Positions 46,579 through 58,612 of a stretch of DNA of 64,000 nucleotides are shown piece by piece. The DNA lies in assembly GCA_028554755.1 (NCBI GenBank), contig JAPTOF010000015.1, forward strand, positions 12,535,501 through 12,599,500, read 5' to 3'. Position numbers and translations under genes: made by a program. This stretch comes from Cordia subcordata (Eukaryota; Streptophyta; Magnoliopsida; Boraginales; Cordiaceae). The notes under the pieces were generated by a model. The model saw only the letters and a program-made list of their open reading frames with translations, was not told where the DNA came from and did no database searches. Positions within the stretch are counted from its first letter, which is position 1; every line of letters begins with the position of its first letter.

Positions 46579-48205
46579 TGATACCGCTATTTGAGCACAA
46601 GCCTAAATAGCCCGCAAGTGCACGGGACGTGTGTAGTACAGTGTGTGCAAGTGCGGCGTCGAATCCACAGGGAGGCTACCTTAGTTTAGTCTCTATGTGC
46701 TCGGGTGCCTTAAACTAGCTACGTGCGTGTGTGTACTTACTTTAGGATGGAAGGGAGCTCGAAAAAAAGAAAATAAAAACTAATCTATGGAGGAACTTAA
46801 GGGAACCAAACTAAGGAAGGAAACACTAATAAAGAAGAAGGGGACCTAGGGCGATTGCATTGCAACAAGACTTGGGCTATGATAACAGATGAGGTCTATC
46901 TAAGGCTGGGGACTTCTATTGCCGTTGTGTTGATCGGGGGCTCTCTTAACCAATACTAGTGATTCAACCCGTTAGCTGGATTTAAAGCTAAGGGCCAATC
47001 CCTCTTAGCCTACGCAATCCGTGCTTAGAACTTACCCTCTTGGCTGGATTTAAAGCCAAGGACTAGCACCTAAACACTACGTGACATTAAGGCTCAATTA
47101 ACCAACACTAACGTGGGTGAGGGATACTCTAGTCTAGGTTAACTTATCCGCTTGGCTGGATTTAAAGCCAAGGACTAGCACCTAAACTCGACTAAGCATA
47201 GCATGTAACCTATTAGCTAGATTTAAAGCTAAAGCCTACTCTACTAAGCAAAGCCACGAGATTAAGCACAATCACATCACCCATATAAGTAGATAAGAGC
47301 ATTTGAAGCATAAATAACACATGCATATTCACTTAGACATTTTAACAAACACATAGACATGTTTGATTTCCAATACATAGACATATTGAATCATGCCATA
47401 AATTTATGTAAATAAACATGTATTAATAGCCAAAGATCTACACAAATCCATTATTCAAAGCCCTAATCTAATATACAACAACAATCAACCCTAAATCTAG
47501 CCTAATCTAGCAACATATTTACAAGAAATAGAGAAAGAACAAGAAGAACTTCCCTAAATTCTTGCTTCCAAATTTGTACAAATCCTTCAAATCTTTGTTT
47601 AATGCTTCAATCCTAGCTTGGTGTGGGGTTTAGATGGTGGTTTAGGGTGTTTTGTGAAGTGGGCAAAGGGTTAGGGTTTATTCGGATTTAAGAAATAAAA
47701 GTTCCTCCCCTGAAAATGAGCTGAAACGAGCTTTTTATGGATTTCTTCAGCGCACAGCCGGTCGACCGGCTCCTCTTTCTTGCTCGACTGGCTTCAATCA
47801 TGATGCTCTTTAGACTGGCCGGTCGACCTAGCCGGTCGACCGGCTTCTTGAAGAACTCGACCGGCTTCAAATCTTTTATTCTCTAAAGCGGCCGGTCGAC
47901 CGTCTAGGTCGACCGGCTCTTCTTTCTAATTCGACCGGCTAGATCAGAATGATCTCTTCTTTATTTCTTTTCTTCCGGTCTTCATCCGTTAGCTCATTTC
48001 TTCCTCGCATAAGCTTGAACCCTTCCAAAACACTCCTAAAACATGGAATATAACACTTAGTATAGTATTTATGCACCTAAATACATTATGTACAAATATT
48101 AACAAATATGCATAAACTTTATACTAAGTGCACTCAATTATACTCTAAACACCCTTAAATATGCATGCAAAACTAGATGCAAACATGCACAAATGACACA
48201 CATCA
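46579..48205 (-). repeat. LTR (5' on the minus strand)
   Basis: 1627 bp. It differs from the other LTR by scattered bases and a 14 bp GTCGACCTAGCCG-type unit present once less. Palindromes lie at 47756-47771 and 47830-47845, hairpins at 46972-47232. Confidence 0.93.
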
Positions 48206-48210
48206 CTCAT

Positions 48211-49148
48211 CGATTTATTTTTACAAAATTTCCAAAACTACTCCAAAATTTAATTTAATTTGATTTATATATACATATTGTCATATGAGAAATACTTCTC
48301 CCAAAATAGCCCCATAACACTAACATATCTACAATGTGGAATTGTAGTGCATATATGTTCAACATATACAATCTACATGACAAAACAAGTTTCCATTTAT
48401 TTCTTGTATACATCCATTGCTGCTGCTGCATTATCATTCGACTCCTACTTGGCTTCTTCACTCAATTCATATAGTATTACCAATTGAAAAGGCTTTAATC
48501 GAATCTCAGGGAAGAAAAAAGTTACAAATTGTACCAAAGACTAACATTCACCAAGATAATAATATTACCCTCCATTTTGCTGAAATGAGTGCATCTAGTG
48601 TAGAATTATTAATTCCAGGTTGCTTCTAAAGCTTAATCGTCTCTTCTTCTTCCCTATTGAGATTGCAATTTCTTCCTCTTTCTTTTTGCTTGTAGAGCTT
48701 AATTTCTTCCATAGTTTGTTCTCTATTGCCATCTAAAATATTATGAACAAAATAAACATACAAAGAGTAACAAGAATCCCCCTAGTACATAAAGTTACCA
48801 GAAGGAACTGTTTTCAATAGGAAAAAATAGCATTATTAGATCCATGTATTCAACACTACATCTCATTTGCTCTCGTCAATAACAAGAAACATCATCAAAG
48901 TTTATTCTGTTATGCACTTTTGCAAGTGATTGCGTTTTAGTATCTAGTATAAAAAACAGAATTGATCAAAAGAGCACCTCAGCTCAACAAGAAACAACAA
49001 TTTAGACAACAACCAAAAAAGGAACAAAGAAAAAAGAAAAAATACTAATTGAATGGAACATAACAGGAACATCTGAAAATATAAATTACAAATATTTTGT
49101 TTAAACAGTAAGAAGAGAAGAGGTTCTTATCAATTAAGATTTAATCAC
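48211..49148. other. Degenerate intergenic sequence
   Basis: No firm gene. On the minus strand, 48628-48740 reads GNREQTMEEIKLYKQKERGR and ends in a stop, possibly an exon relic of the CHUP1-like gene to the right. This is weak. Confidence 0.3.
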
Positions 49149-49258
49149 CTAACTTATGTTCTTCAAATCGGAATACTCAAGTACAACTTCTCTGAAGGCG
49201 TCTGTCTTTCCCTCAGGCCATTCAAAATGTTTTAATACTACCCTTTCGTCAATAAACT
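49149..49258 (-). pseudogene. CHUP1/IPGA1-like exon relic
   Basis: After an acceptor-like TTTCCAG, the minus strand reads FIDERVVLKHFEWPEGKTDA then FREVVLEYSDLKNIS and a stop. This matches from memory the conserved part of plant CHUP1 and IPGA1-like proteins (DERAVLKHFDWPE...ADALREAAFEYQDL), which anchor chloroplasts to actin or act in cell growth. The rest of the C-terminal domain was not found downstream, so it is a fragment. Confidence 0.6.
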
Positions 49259-49689
49259 CTGGAAACACAAAAGTAAGTTCTACCAACTAAAATTTTAAAA
49301 ATAGAGATTTTTACTCAAAAGTTTAAACACTGGAAATATACTTTATGGTCAGAAGCTTTTCTTATTCTTAAAGTGACAAATATACAACAAAATAAGCAAG
49401 ACCAATTAGCAAGGCCTGTCAAGTCATTAAATCTCTTTTGGCTTATAGGTCCTGTGTATCTATTATCATCTGTTTCCAACAAAACAAAACAAAAATTGTC
49501 GTAACATAAATATTACATCTCTTTTGGTTTATAGTTCTTGTGCCCGAATGTGTGCTAGGGGGTAACATGACACTTAAAGGCTGAATAAAACTGAACATAA
49601 ACTTAGATACCAAGCTTCCATTACTTCTCCACTTTAGGATCTTCAAGTACAAGAATCACAAACCAAATATCACTACAAAAGCACAAAGC

Positions 49690-50096
49690 AAAAGTATCTC
49701 TCATCATCCGAGAAAACTAATTAATTGAAGTCTGGAGGTGATCTTTATAATCATCTTGGTTTTTTGAATCATGGTAATACTTTAATTGGCTAGGCACTTC
49801 TTCATTTAGTCTTTGTCTCCTTTCAAGATTTTCAATATCTAGAACATATAGATAAAAGGTGTCAGTGATCTTGCTACAGTTTTTCTAGTGTTTATAGTAA
49901 AAGATGCCAAGATAAAATAGCTTGTGTAATTCTCATTTTCATCCAATTGAAAAACAAAAAGACTAGGTCCATGTGCAAAGCTTAATTTAGCCAATATATG
50001 GAAGGGTATTGAAATATATACCATATTCTTTTTACCTGGTTCAATTAAAGATGACGCCGAGCTACTTGTGTAAGACAAACTTTTGCTGCCAGACAC
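49690..50096 (-). pseudogene. Possible upstream exons of the CHUP1-like relic
   Basis: Two exon-like pieces on the minus strand: SKSLSYTSSSASSLIEPG ending at a GTAAAAAG donor (about 50038), and ENLERRQRLNEEVPSQLKYY after TTCTAG (about 49840). Both are hydrophilic, Ser/Glu-rich and in plausible order with 49149-49258, but not matched to a known family. Confidence 0.25.
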
Positions 50097-50103
50097 ATTC
50101 TTT

Positions 50104-50449
50104 GTATTTGATCCTTGTCAATGTGGCTATTATATGCAACAAATTAAGCAAAAATTGGTGGAAAAAATTCGTGATGTTTATGGTGCAATCTAGCAATATA
50201 TGAAGCAAAAACCTAGTTAGATAAGCCTTTACTATGAACTAGTATGATAGCATAGTTACAAGTAGATATTCTATGAACAAAAGATAGCAGTTGACATCCT
50301 TGGTCATGGCATTGGAAAGCTTAGGTGAAAAACTTATTAATCTAGTCAAGTCTTTCACTAAAAGAAACTTGTAAACTTGAAATCATGCAAGTTGACGGAC
50401 AGAGAAACTGAGAAATATTATGATGGAAAGCATCTGTCGAGCTTTTATT
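50104..50449. other. Intergenic, nothing recognised
   Basis: AT-rich; no long reading frame, repeat or motif noted. Confidence 0.5.
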
Positions 50450-51055
50450 ATGAGCCAACTTGAAGAGGATTCAATTGAATTTGGTTAATCCTTAGTGTTT
50501 TGTATTTTAAATAAAAGCATGTGACGAGCACATGCTTCATTAAACTTTAAGTTATTTAGGCTATTTTGCAATTAGGGATTTTGGGTTTCATTGACGTTTA
50601 TTTTCTATTCTAATTAGGAAATTAGGGTTTCATTTATGTTTATTTCCTTTTCTAATTAGGAAATTAGGGTTTCATTTATGTTATTTTCTTTTCTAATTAG
50701 GAAATTAGGATTTCATTTATGCCTACATAAGGGGTGCCTATGGCCTTTTTAAGAACAAGTTCTCTTTCATAATTTTAAGAGAGACTATTATTCTCTTGTC
50801 GTACTTCAGTGTTTTCTCTAGTGCTCAAGTGGAGTCTTGGTACCATTCGTTTTATAGTGTTGGTTCCTAGCTCGATTATAGATACATGGTCTTCACTCCA
50901 TCAAATTATAACTTTGGTTCTTGGTTCTTTATAACCAACAAATCAAGTTTCACCTATCTTTCATTTTGATTCGTGTTTGGACGTTCTTGGGTTGATTTCT
51001 AACATGTTGTTGTGGGCATAAGCTTAGTAAGCATTGAAGCAATTATAAACACACT
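50450..51055 (+). repeat. LTR-like sequence with 42 bp tandem repeat
   Basis: Three 42 bp units starting GGGTTTCATT at 50583, 50625 and 50667, with a partial fourth at 50708. Downstream are CTACATAAGGGGTGCC (TATA-like) and a T/C-rich leader, as in the U3-R-U5 order of an LTR. No matching second LTR or target duplication was found. Confidence 0.45.
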
Positions 51056-51599
51056 ACAAATCTATCTTTTTTTCAATTTGTAGCAACCAAACAAGGAAAA
51101 AGGAAAGAAAATTACAAAAAGAAGAATGTATAGCCATAAAATACTTATTTTAAGCCCTTATTTAAACCCTAAATCCATAAAATCACCTGAAAATCACAAA
51201 ATAATACCACAATATCTCATAAATCATGATCGCAAGCCAAAGGTTTGAAAATATTGTCACCAAGAATGAGTCAGATCAAGTATAATGATTATCTCGTTAA
51301 TAATAATCATTCTGGCATCAAATCGCACACTAAACCCTAGCTAACATAATAAAACTAAGAAATAAGATTAATATCACTAAATACAAATATAAATCAAATA
51401 TATATGTACAAACATGTACATACATATCAGAAATTAGAGATTAATATCGAGTGTTTAACGACGGGAAAAAACAAGGTCATCTTTAGTGAAGGTCAACGGC
51501 AAAGCGTACACGCGGATAGCGAAGTTCGACGACGCTCATGGTTACGAAGCTCGAGCAAAGTTAAGAGTATTTTTTTTTATCAAGAAAATTTGAAGGCTA

Positions 51600-51855
51600 A
51601 TTTGTAAGGCAGTGTTTTTTCGGGTAAATAATTAGCTTAAAAGCCTTTTTGCTATGGTTGCTAAAACTGCTGTAAAAGGTTGCGATTTTCTGGCCCTTTG
51701 GCTACGGTTGATACCCGCTATATAAGAATATTTTTAAATTTTTAGTCGACTCATTGTGGCGGTTGCCTGAAATAGCAATAAAAAAGGCTCAATAAAGGTA
51801 CTAACAAGATAACCACCACTAATGTCTGCCACAAAAATTCCATTTTTTTGTAGTG
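51600..51855. mobile_element. CACTA-like terminal fragment
   Basis: The right end read in reverse is CACTACAAAAAAATGGAA, the usual CACTA tip. Inside are repeated GCTATGGTTGC / GTGGCGGTTGCC / ACCACCACTAATG motifs in both orientations. A candidate left tip CACTACAAATC lies at about 51052, but the flanking 3 bp do not match. Confidence 0.5.
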
Positions 51856-51859
51856 ACTA

Positions 51860-54666
51860 ATTTTCGGGTGATTGTCTTTGCTAAATCCTTAATTTAGGTC
51901 TTGACCTTACTAAGAAAAGCCTCAAGTCACCAAAAATGGGCCTTAAATAGGCCTCAAGTCCCTATGAGAAGTTGAGTTCACTTAGAACCTTGAATTCTTA
52001 TCTTCTTAATCGGTTGAATTGTTACAATTGCAAGCACAGTAATGAAAAAGAAAGGCATTTAGAAAGAAACAAGAAATGTTATTAATGTCCAGTTATCCAT
52101 TGTATAGAATGAAACTTATGATAAGCTATAGCTACCTTACTATGAACCAAACTAATCGTTGCGAATTTAAAATTATATATAGAAATTAGGGTAAATCTAC
52201 CCACGCTACACTAGATTATTCTAAGCTACACTGGGTTAGGATAGGAATTTAAAGGTAATGCAAAGAGATGTTGAGTCATATGATTGATGGATATTTTTTC
52301 CAGTCTTGGTTCCTTCCTTAAATAACAATTTCAATGTTGTAATTGCTAGTAGCTGTTCATGTCATTCCCTTACTTTATGCCCATGTTCTCTGATAACTTC
52401 CTATCATTTGACTAACTGGCTAACCATCCAAAACATCCATCACCAAACTCAAGTTGAGCCCTCGGGGCTCTTTCCCAAGCCTTCAAATGCCATCTTGAAA
52501 ACCAATAACATCTTCAACCGTCGAGGCCTTTCATTCAAACCTTGACTCTAATATTTTGCCCTTCAAACTTAGGTATGCCATGTTGGATACCTGATCATGC
52601 CAAGTCACTTTTCTTTTTGAAAGGTGTAGTGCCACCTACGTTGATTCTACCTACCTGTATTATTAACGTATCGTACTAGATCATAATTTATTTTAGTGAT
52701 AACAAATTGCCTACATATGTAGTAGAAATGTTGTTTGCTTTTTAAAACAAAGTTCTATAATTATCCCTCTAACATAAACAACGGCTCATTATGCTCTTAA
52801 CTCTGTTTATATTGAGCCTCTAAATACCCGTTATACTTAAACAGCTAGTGGACATCCCTTCACCTTTCTAGCAAAGGCCTTATAAGTCTGCTTAATTCGA
52901 ATTAGTTAATCCTCTTGTAATTTCACTTTCTCATGCCCTAATTCTCTAATCACTTTCTCACGGCCCCCAACATTTAAAAGCTCTTATCACTCTCTGTTCT
53001 ATCTTATATGCTAATTCTCATATACTTCTCAAGATAGAGCTCATATCAACTTCTCATTGCCAAAATCAGACTAGAATCTTTGATAGCATCACACGAACTC
53101 TTGGCATGCTTTTCACTTGTTACTTTCAAATGGACAATGCCACGGCAAGGATCAACCTATTATCTAGTTAGGATCCTGCTCATCTAATCAAGTGGAGGCT
53201 ATACTGACATGCTTGAAGAATTGTTTTCCTGACACACCGACTTTCATGCCCCAAGTTTTTCATTCGCATAGATCTTCCTCCTCATGGGCTTACAAACCTA
53301 GACCATTTAGGGTTGGAGCCCCTTTAATGCTAAGGAGTGATTTTATTAGCGCAAACCCATTCTAAGAAAGAAATGGAAAAACTTGAGAATCTACAAATTT
53401 CTCAAGTTGACAAGTTATCTAGGTATTACTTTCGAAGCCCCTCCAATAACCACATAATATGCTGTTGGAAACCTTGCTTTCATCTCTCTAACTGGTCTAT
53501 CTTCGTGTGGCCAAGTTTTGTATACCGAGGAACTTATTAAAGGCATTGTAGGTTATGGAAGACTTGATAACCATGTGACGATCTTTTTGGAGACAAGCTT
53601 AACATCGCTTACATTACTTTCTTGAAGCCGAATTTTTGGACGAATGACCCTCACATTACCTCCGAGAAGGAAATTACTTTTTATATTTACGTGTTTTGCA
53701 AGTTATTCATAGGCAAGGGTGCCAACATACTCACTTCTTTAACCTGGCTTGCAATATCAAGGCCTTGGATGAAGACTCGCATACCATTGCGCTCGCCTCT
53801 CTTCTATTTAAATTTACAGGTGCTTTTAGAGATCACAACCCTCGATCTTATTAACTTCTAGAATTGCAAGAGCTCTCTTTGGCTTTTGCAGCTATGGGTG
53901 TTTCGGTACTTCATTGCTAAAAGCAATTTGTTATTAAAGGCTAAATGGGGCAATAAGGCTAGATAATGTAGTAGTTACTGTGAAATCATGATCTCCTACT
54001 CCATGGCTCCTAATAGGAACTTCCACGAGATATATTTCAATATTCTCTACCTAACACAGCCTCGGTATTAGTCTAATGGTATCCTTTCTCCACAAAGGAT
54101 GAGGTCATACTTCTAAAGACACATTGTTGGATTAGAAGTTGCTACCCTGCCTGGCTTTGAGACACAACCACGAACCTTGTCTTAAGACCAAATTGAATAT
54201 TGGCAAGTTGTCTGAAGCCTTTACACTTGCTTTATGTTGATACTGATCAAGGGTTTTAAGCATACTCCCCCAACCTATTTGCAGCTTAGTTTAGCCTTTG
54301 TCAGGCCTTTGCTACAACTTACTTCATGATAATTAGTCAGTCTTGCCACACCAAAAAGGCATTCAATGACATTGCCCTTTTCTAAGAAACCTGGGATGAA
54401 ATCAAAGAAGAAACTCATAGATAAGCTTCGTGGGCCCAAAGTACTAGGTTCCTGCCTTTTTTCTAAACCTAGTGGAACTCATTTTTCCACTTGGTTCCAC
54501 TGTCGAAAGGTGGGCTTTCACATAGCTATCTACTTAGGTCAATGTTTAAGCTTAATCTCTTCAAAAAATGCTTCTAATCCCTTATCCATAAGGCCTTAAA
54601 CTATCCCTCATATGGAGATAAATCACAGAGGTAATTTCTAAAAAAATTGTCCTATTCTTGACTTAC
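51860..54666. other. Degenerate sequence without recognisable genes
   Basis: Reading frames of up to about 80 codons at 52306-52545, 53337-53540, 53622-53861 and 54366-54599 have mixed composition and no motif I recognise. The base composition of 53100-54600 is more coding-like than its surroundings, so an old gene or retroelement ORF may have been here. Confidence 0.4.
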
Positions 54667-54920
54667 CTTTGACGTACTTGTTAGCAAAAAAATTTTGACC
54701 ATAAGCCCAGAGTCCAAGAAGGGCTGTAAGGCCAAGCAAGGCAACGGTGGCATAGCCAAAAGAGAAGACAAAATTGTTCATAGATGTAGACCAAAGAAAT
54801 AGACTTAAAGCAACGAGCGGAGGGTTAGGGACAAAAGGCTCATAGGAAAGTTGAATGGCATTGTAAATACCTATAGATGCTCGTTGTCTTTTTTGGTTGT
54901 TTACACGCGTTGAGCCAGTT
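54667..54920 (-). pseudogene. Unidentified hydrophobic exon-like reading frame
   Basis: Open on the minus strand from a stop at 54921-54923 to a good splice donor (AAAG/GTAAGT, 54667/54666). It contains GIYNAIQLSYEPFVPNPPLV, then two likely membrane segments (LVALSLFLWSTS and FGYATVALLGLTALLGLWAY), ending NFFANKYVK. The pattern looks like a real membrane-protein exon. I do not recognise the family. Further upstream, 55166-54975 (DPFEISTVVQVFFDHPYEYT) may belong to the same relic. Confidence 0.35.
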
Positions 54921-55696
54921 CACATGTAGAGAATAAAGATCTCATTCCTTCGAGAAAGGCTAAACTCTGGATGGTTATTTCTTAAGTGAGGTAAGAACTA
55001 GGTTTTTCTTGCTGCCAAGAAGAAAGCTATCAGTTGCTATCATCGATAAGTACTGGTCATGGGAAAGTGCTAGCTCGTGGGCAAAGCAAAGGCCTAGGGT
55101 ATATTCATAAGGATGATCAAAGAAGACCTGAACAACAGTAGAAATCTCAAAAGGATCTACATTCAAGACAGATCTAAGGTCACAAAAATTTAAAAAAAAA
55201 ACGTTTGCGTATCTTAAAAATATGGGAGGAGTTTTTGAGGGTTTTGGCTATGACTAGTAGATATTTTGTAGAGATCAATGTGGCGAGAATAAGTAAAATA
55301 TGAAGAAAATGACATCAAAGCACTTTTTAAAGAGGTAAAAATGATGGTGAATCTGCATTAATCAAGGCTGTATTAGACGAATTTTGAGGATTTTGTCCTG
55401 TAATCATGAAAAGACTTGGAAGACATGAAAACGTCAAATTCAGTCAGAGGGCTCAATGTCAATAGTAGCATGAATTGATAAGGTTAGTGGGACACATAGA
55501 GACACTGGTTTAGCATATCCAGATATCGTGGGCGACAGATTGTGACATGCATTAAATATGGGAAGAGTCTAAAGGTGGGAACTACTTATGGAATTTGAAA
55601 AGGCCTAAAAGTTAACCAAATTAAGAAAGCATGCAAAATACATGATCTGACAAATGTATAAGCAGCTCAAACTCTATGAGGTCATTTAAACAACTT

Positions 55697-56500
55697 ATGG
55701 GGGGCATTGTTTACACCTAAAAAGTGCAATTCGATGGGCTGTAGACTGAAGAAAGGATTAGAGGCCAAAAGGAAGTTGAGATGAAGAGAGGTCGAAAATG
55801 TGGCCCAGCGACACATAGCCTGAGAAGATAAAATAACGCGTTTGGCGCATGTGAGATTGAAGAGAAAAACCAAGTCAAGATAAGCATGTGTGGCGTCAAT
55901 TGCTGAGCGAGATTAGGGGAGAGAATCTACGAAGAATTAAAGTGAAGCTCTATGACCTAGGTTGGTTCTAGAGTCAAGCTGATTTGTTGAGAGATTTTAG
56001 GAGCCATCAAGAATAAAAACAAGTCGAAGCTTAGAGATAAGGGGCCCCAAAACCATTATGCCTTTATCCTTTCTTTCTAGCTCTTCATAACTTAGTTCTA
56101 AATTTGGCTTAGTCATAGCTTAGTCATAGTTTAATGGTAGCTCATCATAGCAATTGCTGTAAATCAATTTACAGCATAATTATTTTTGTTGTAATTCACT
56201 TTTGGCCTAGTTATTTTTCGCTTTAATTTACTAAATGGTTTGATTTCTCATAATTTTTGTTGTAGTTCACTTTAGGGCCTAGTTAGTTTCTCTATAATCC
56301 ACTTTACGTCCTTAAATAATTTCCTTGTAATTATCATTACAGCGCTATTGTAATTTCGGAAAGCGTCGTTATTACGCAACCATTGTGAGTTTTATTCATA
56401 GTAATTGTCCTTGTGACCAGGAAATTATCATGATCGTAGCTTAATTCAATTGGGTCTTTATCCTTCAGGCTACAGGAAGCTAAGTGTTGTGTATTGCCAA
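55697..56500 (+). repeat. Possible 3' LTR preceded by a polypurine tract
   Basis: ATGGGGGGCAT at 55697-55707 is followed by TGTTTACACCTAAAAAG at 55708, a common start for Tat-type LTRs. 56080-56340 repeats TTGTAATTCACTTT/GGCCTAGTTA motifs. No second LTR was found, and the end is not fixed. Confidence 0.35.
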
Positions 56501-57956
56501 CTACTACAATTGGAGAGTTTGCAATCTGTATCAATACAAGCCCCTGAACCAAGTTCGCACAAAGAGAGAACACGTATTTGCAAGATTTCATAAAAGAACG
56601 AAGTGGTTGTATAGACATCACAGGAGAATTCTGTCTCGGCAATAAAAGAGCAAAACTTGGCCAATTTCTGGCCAACGACTTGCAACCAAGGAAAAAGTTT
56701 TTCCAAACAAACACTACTATATGTGTTAAAATTTCTGCAAAAGAAAATTTTATGGCAAAAAGAATGTCTAGAGAGAGGCATCCCCCTATTGTAAATTAAT
56801 AGAGCTAAAAGAATGCATCTAAATTTATTAAAAACTAAAATTGTATCCTATGTAAAGTAGAACTCCTCCATATGTTAGGATCTCAAAGTTTGCTTTTGCT
56901 TGGGTGTTTAAAGCTCATTCAAAACTCTTAACCAACCAAATCAACTTGATATTAGGATTAGCATTTAAGCGGTTGACCCTACGTGACTAGACGTCCTTTC
57001 TCTCAAGTCAATCCCAAGCGCCACCTAGCCCAAGACATAGGCCATACCTATGGCCCACAAAGAGAAATAAAATCGTAGTAAACTATGTATATAGGCCGCA
57101 CCTATGGTCTAATAGGAGAAATAAAATCACAATAAACTATGTATTATTTTGAACTAATAGGAAAATATTAAATTCTTCCTATTACCAAAATCTTAATATA
57201 ATTGGGGCTCTCTTGCCAATACACACAATTAAGCAACTATAGTAAACAAAATCATCCAAAACAAGAAACCATACTAAAAATAGAAACTAGCTAAGAAAAG
57301 ACCTAAAAGACATAATTACACTTGGCTTCCAAAATGACAAAAATACCCTAGCCAATCCTATGTGACATTAAGACCATTTTGACCTTAATCTATTTCTCCA
57401 AAAGACTAAAATTACACTCTAAGGATAATTATTGATTCCCAGAAGCTCATCACTAATATAAGTAAGATTTTTGTTCGCCCAACTAAGCAAAAAGACCAAA
57501 ATACTCTCTATGTATACCCATAATCAAGGCTAGTCCTTTGACCTATATTACAACTTCCTTAACTACATCTAATCCTTGAAATATCTTGTTTCAGATAATA
57601 ACCACTCAGTATAACTCTTGATCTACGGGCAACCAATAAACCACATGACCGATATACTTCCAAAGGATAATACCAATAGATCTATCTTTGGATGATCAAA
57701 CAGACAATTCTAAGGGCACACATAGATTTTGTATTGCACATGCACGTTTGAACTAATCAGAACCTAACACCTAGCTCGCAGAGCTATCAACGCTAACTAA
57801 GAAAGATCTCACCTGTGGTGAATCAAAGTACCATCTTTTAACTTGGCAAGCTCATCCACTTTGTTCTCAACAACTAATTGAGCATGAAAATTGTTGAGTT
57901 TTTGTTTGACTCGCCACGAGCAATATGTTCTTTTGTATATGCAATAACAATTAGAT
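56501..57956. other. Intergenic, nothing recognised
   Basis: A 125-codon minus-strand frame at 56337-56714 has no motif I know and is likely chance. No repeat or RNA gene noted. Confidence 0.45.
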
Positions 57957-57957
57957 A

Positions 57958-58050
57958 GTTGTTATTGTTGTTGTTGTTATTATTATTATGATTGTTATTA
58001 TTATTGTTATTTTTACTACTACATACTACTACTATTATCATTACCATCTC
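57958..58050. repeat. TTG/TTA trinucleotide microsatellite
   Basis: Imperfect GTT, ATT and TAC triplet runs. The poly-Asn frame on the minus strand (57874-58077) comes from it. Confidence 0.85.
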
Positions 58051-58612
58051 CTCAAAGTATGTCAATGTATTACTCAATAAGTGAATGTACTATTCGAGTA
58101 AAAGGAGATTATACTAGAATATAATACTAAAAAAATTATAATGTATGAACTCCCAGTGGTAAAATAAAGACTCATCAAGTTTGCTCCAGTGAGAACTTAG
58201 CAAGTTTATTTGGAAGATATTATCTATAACAATACTTCAGAAACTAAAAGATTGGCATGTCTTCACTTAGAGATTTCCTTGATATGTTGATATTTGGAAA
58301 ATCAACACGTAAATACTCTTGTTTCCTTAGCCTTTTGTCCCACTAGATTTCCTAGTAAAGTTTTTGATGAGACAATTTAAAAATATAATAATAATAATAT
58401 TGTACTCTTTTTATTTCAATAGAATTTTTATGCAAATGAGTTTTTCTTCCTCGTAAAATTTAATAAAACATATTCTTAAGTAATAAATATCCAAGTGGAA
58501 ATGATATGCAATTACATTTATGTGGATATTCATTCATAGTCTACAAAGTTAGTATTTAATTGTGGTCCAAAAATCAAGTCCCAAAAGACAAAAGGCATGT
58601 AAGGTTGTAAGG

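Larger units (their letters stand above)
41283..48205 (-). mobile_element. Non-autonomous LTR element with gag-like ORF (TR-GAG/LARD type)
   Basis: 6923 bp, target duplication CTCAT at 41278-41282 and 48206-48210. LTRs of 1640 and 1627 bp start TGATGTGTGTCATTTG and end GCGGTATCA on the minus strand. The primer site is of the TGGCGCC type used by Tat/Athila-like Ty3 elements. The interior of about 3.66 kb has one long damaged gag-like ORF with a CCHC knuckle. No protease, RT, RNase H or integrase was recognised. Such elements with only gag are known as TR-GAGs. They would depend on enzymes from a partner element. Confidence 0.88.

Noticed and set aside
51052..51855. A complete CACTA element between CACTACAAATC and the reverse CACTACAAAAAAATGG
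   Set aside because: The 3 bp flanks do not match and the left tip is weak; only the right terminal fragment is supported.
54054..54125. tRNA-like stretch with TTAGTCTAATGG and an ATCCTTTCTCCACAAAGGAT stem-loop
   Set aside because: It has an A-box-like part and a possible anticodon stem, but no T-arm and no paired acceptor stem. It may be an old SINE or tRNA relic, not a tRNA gene.
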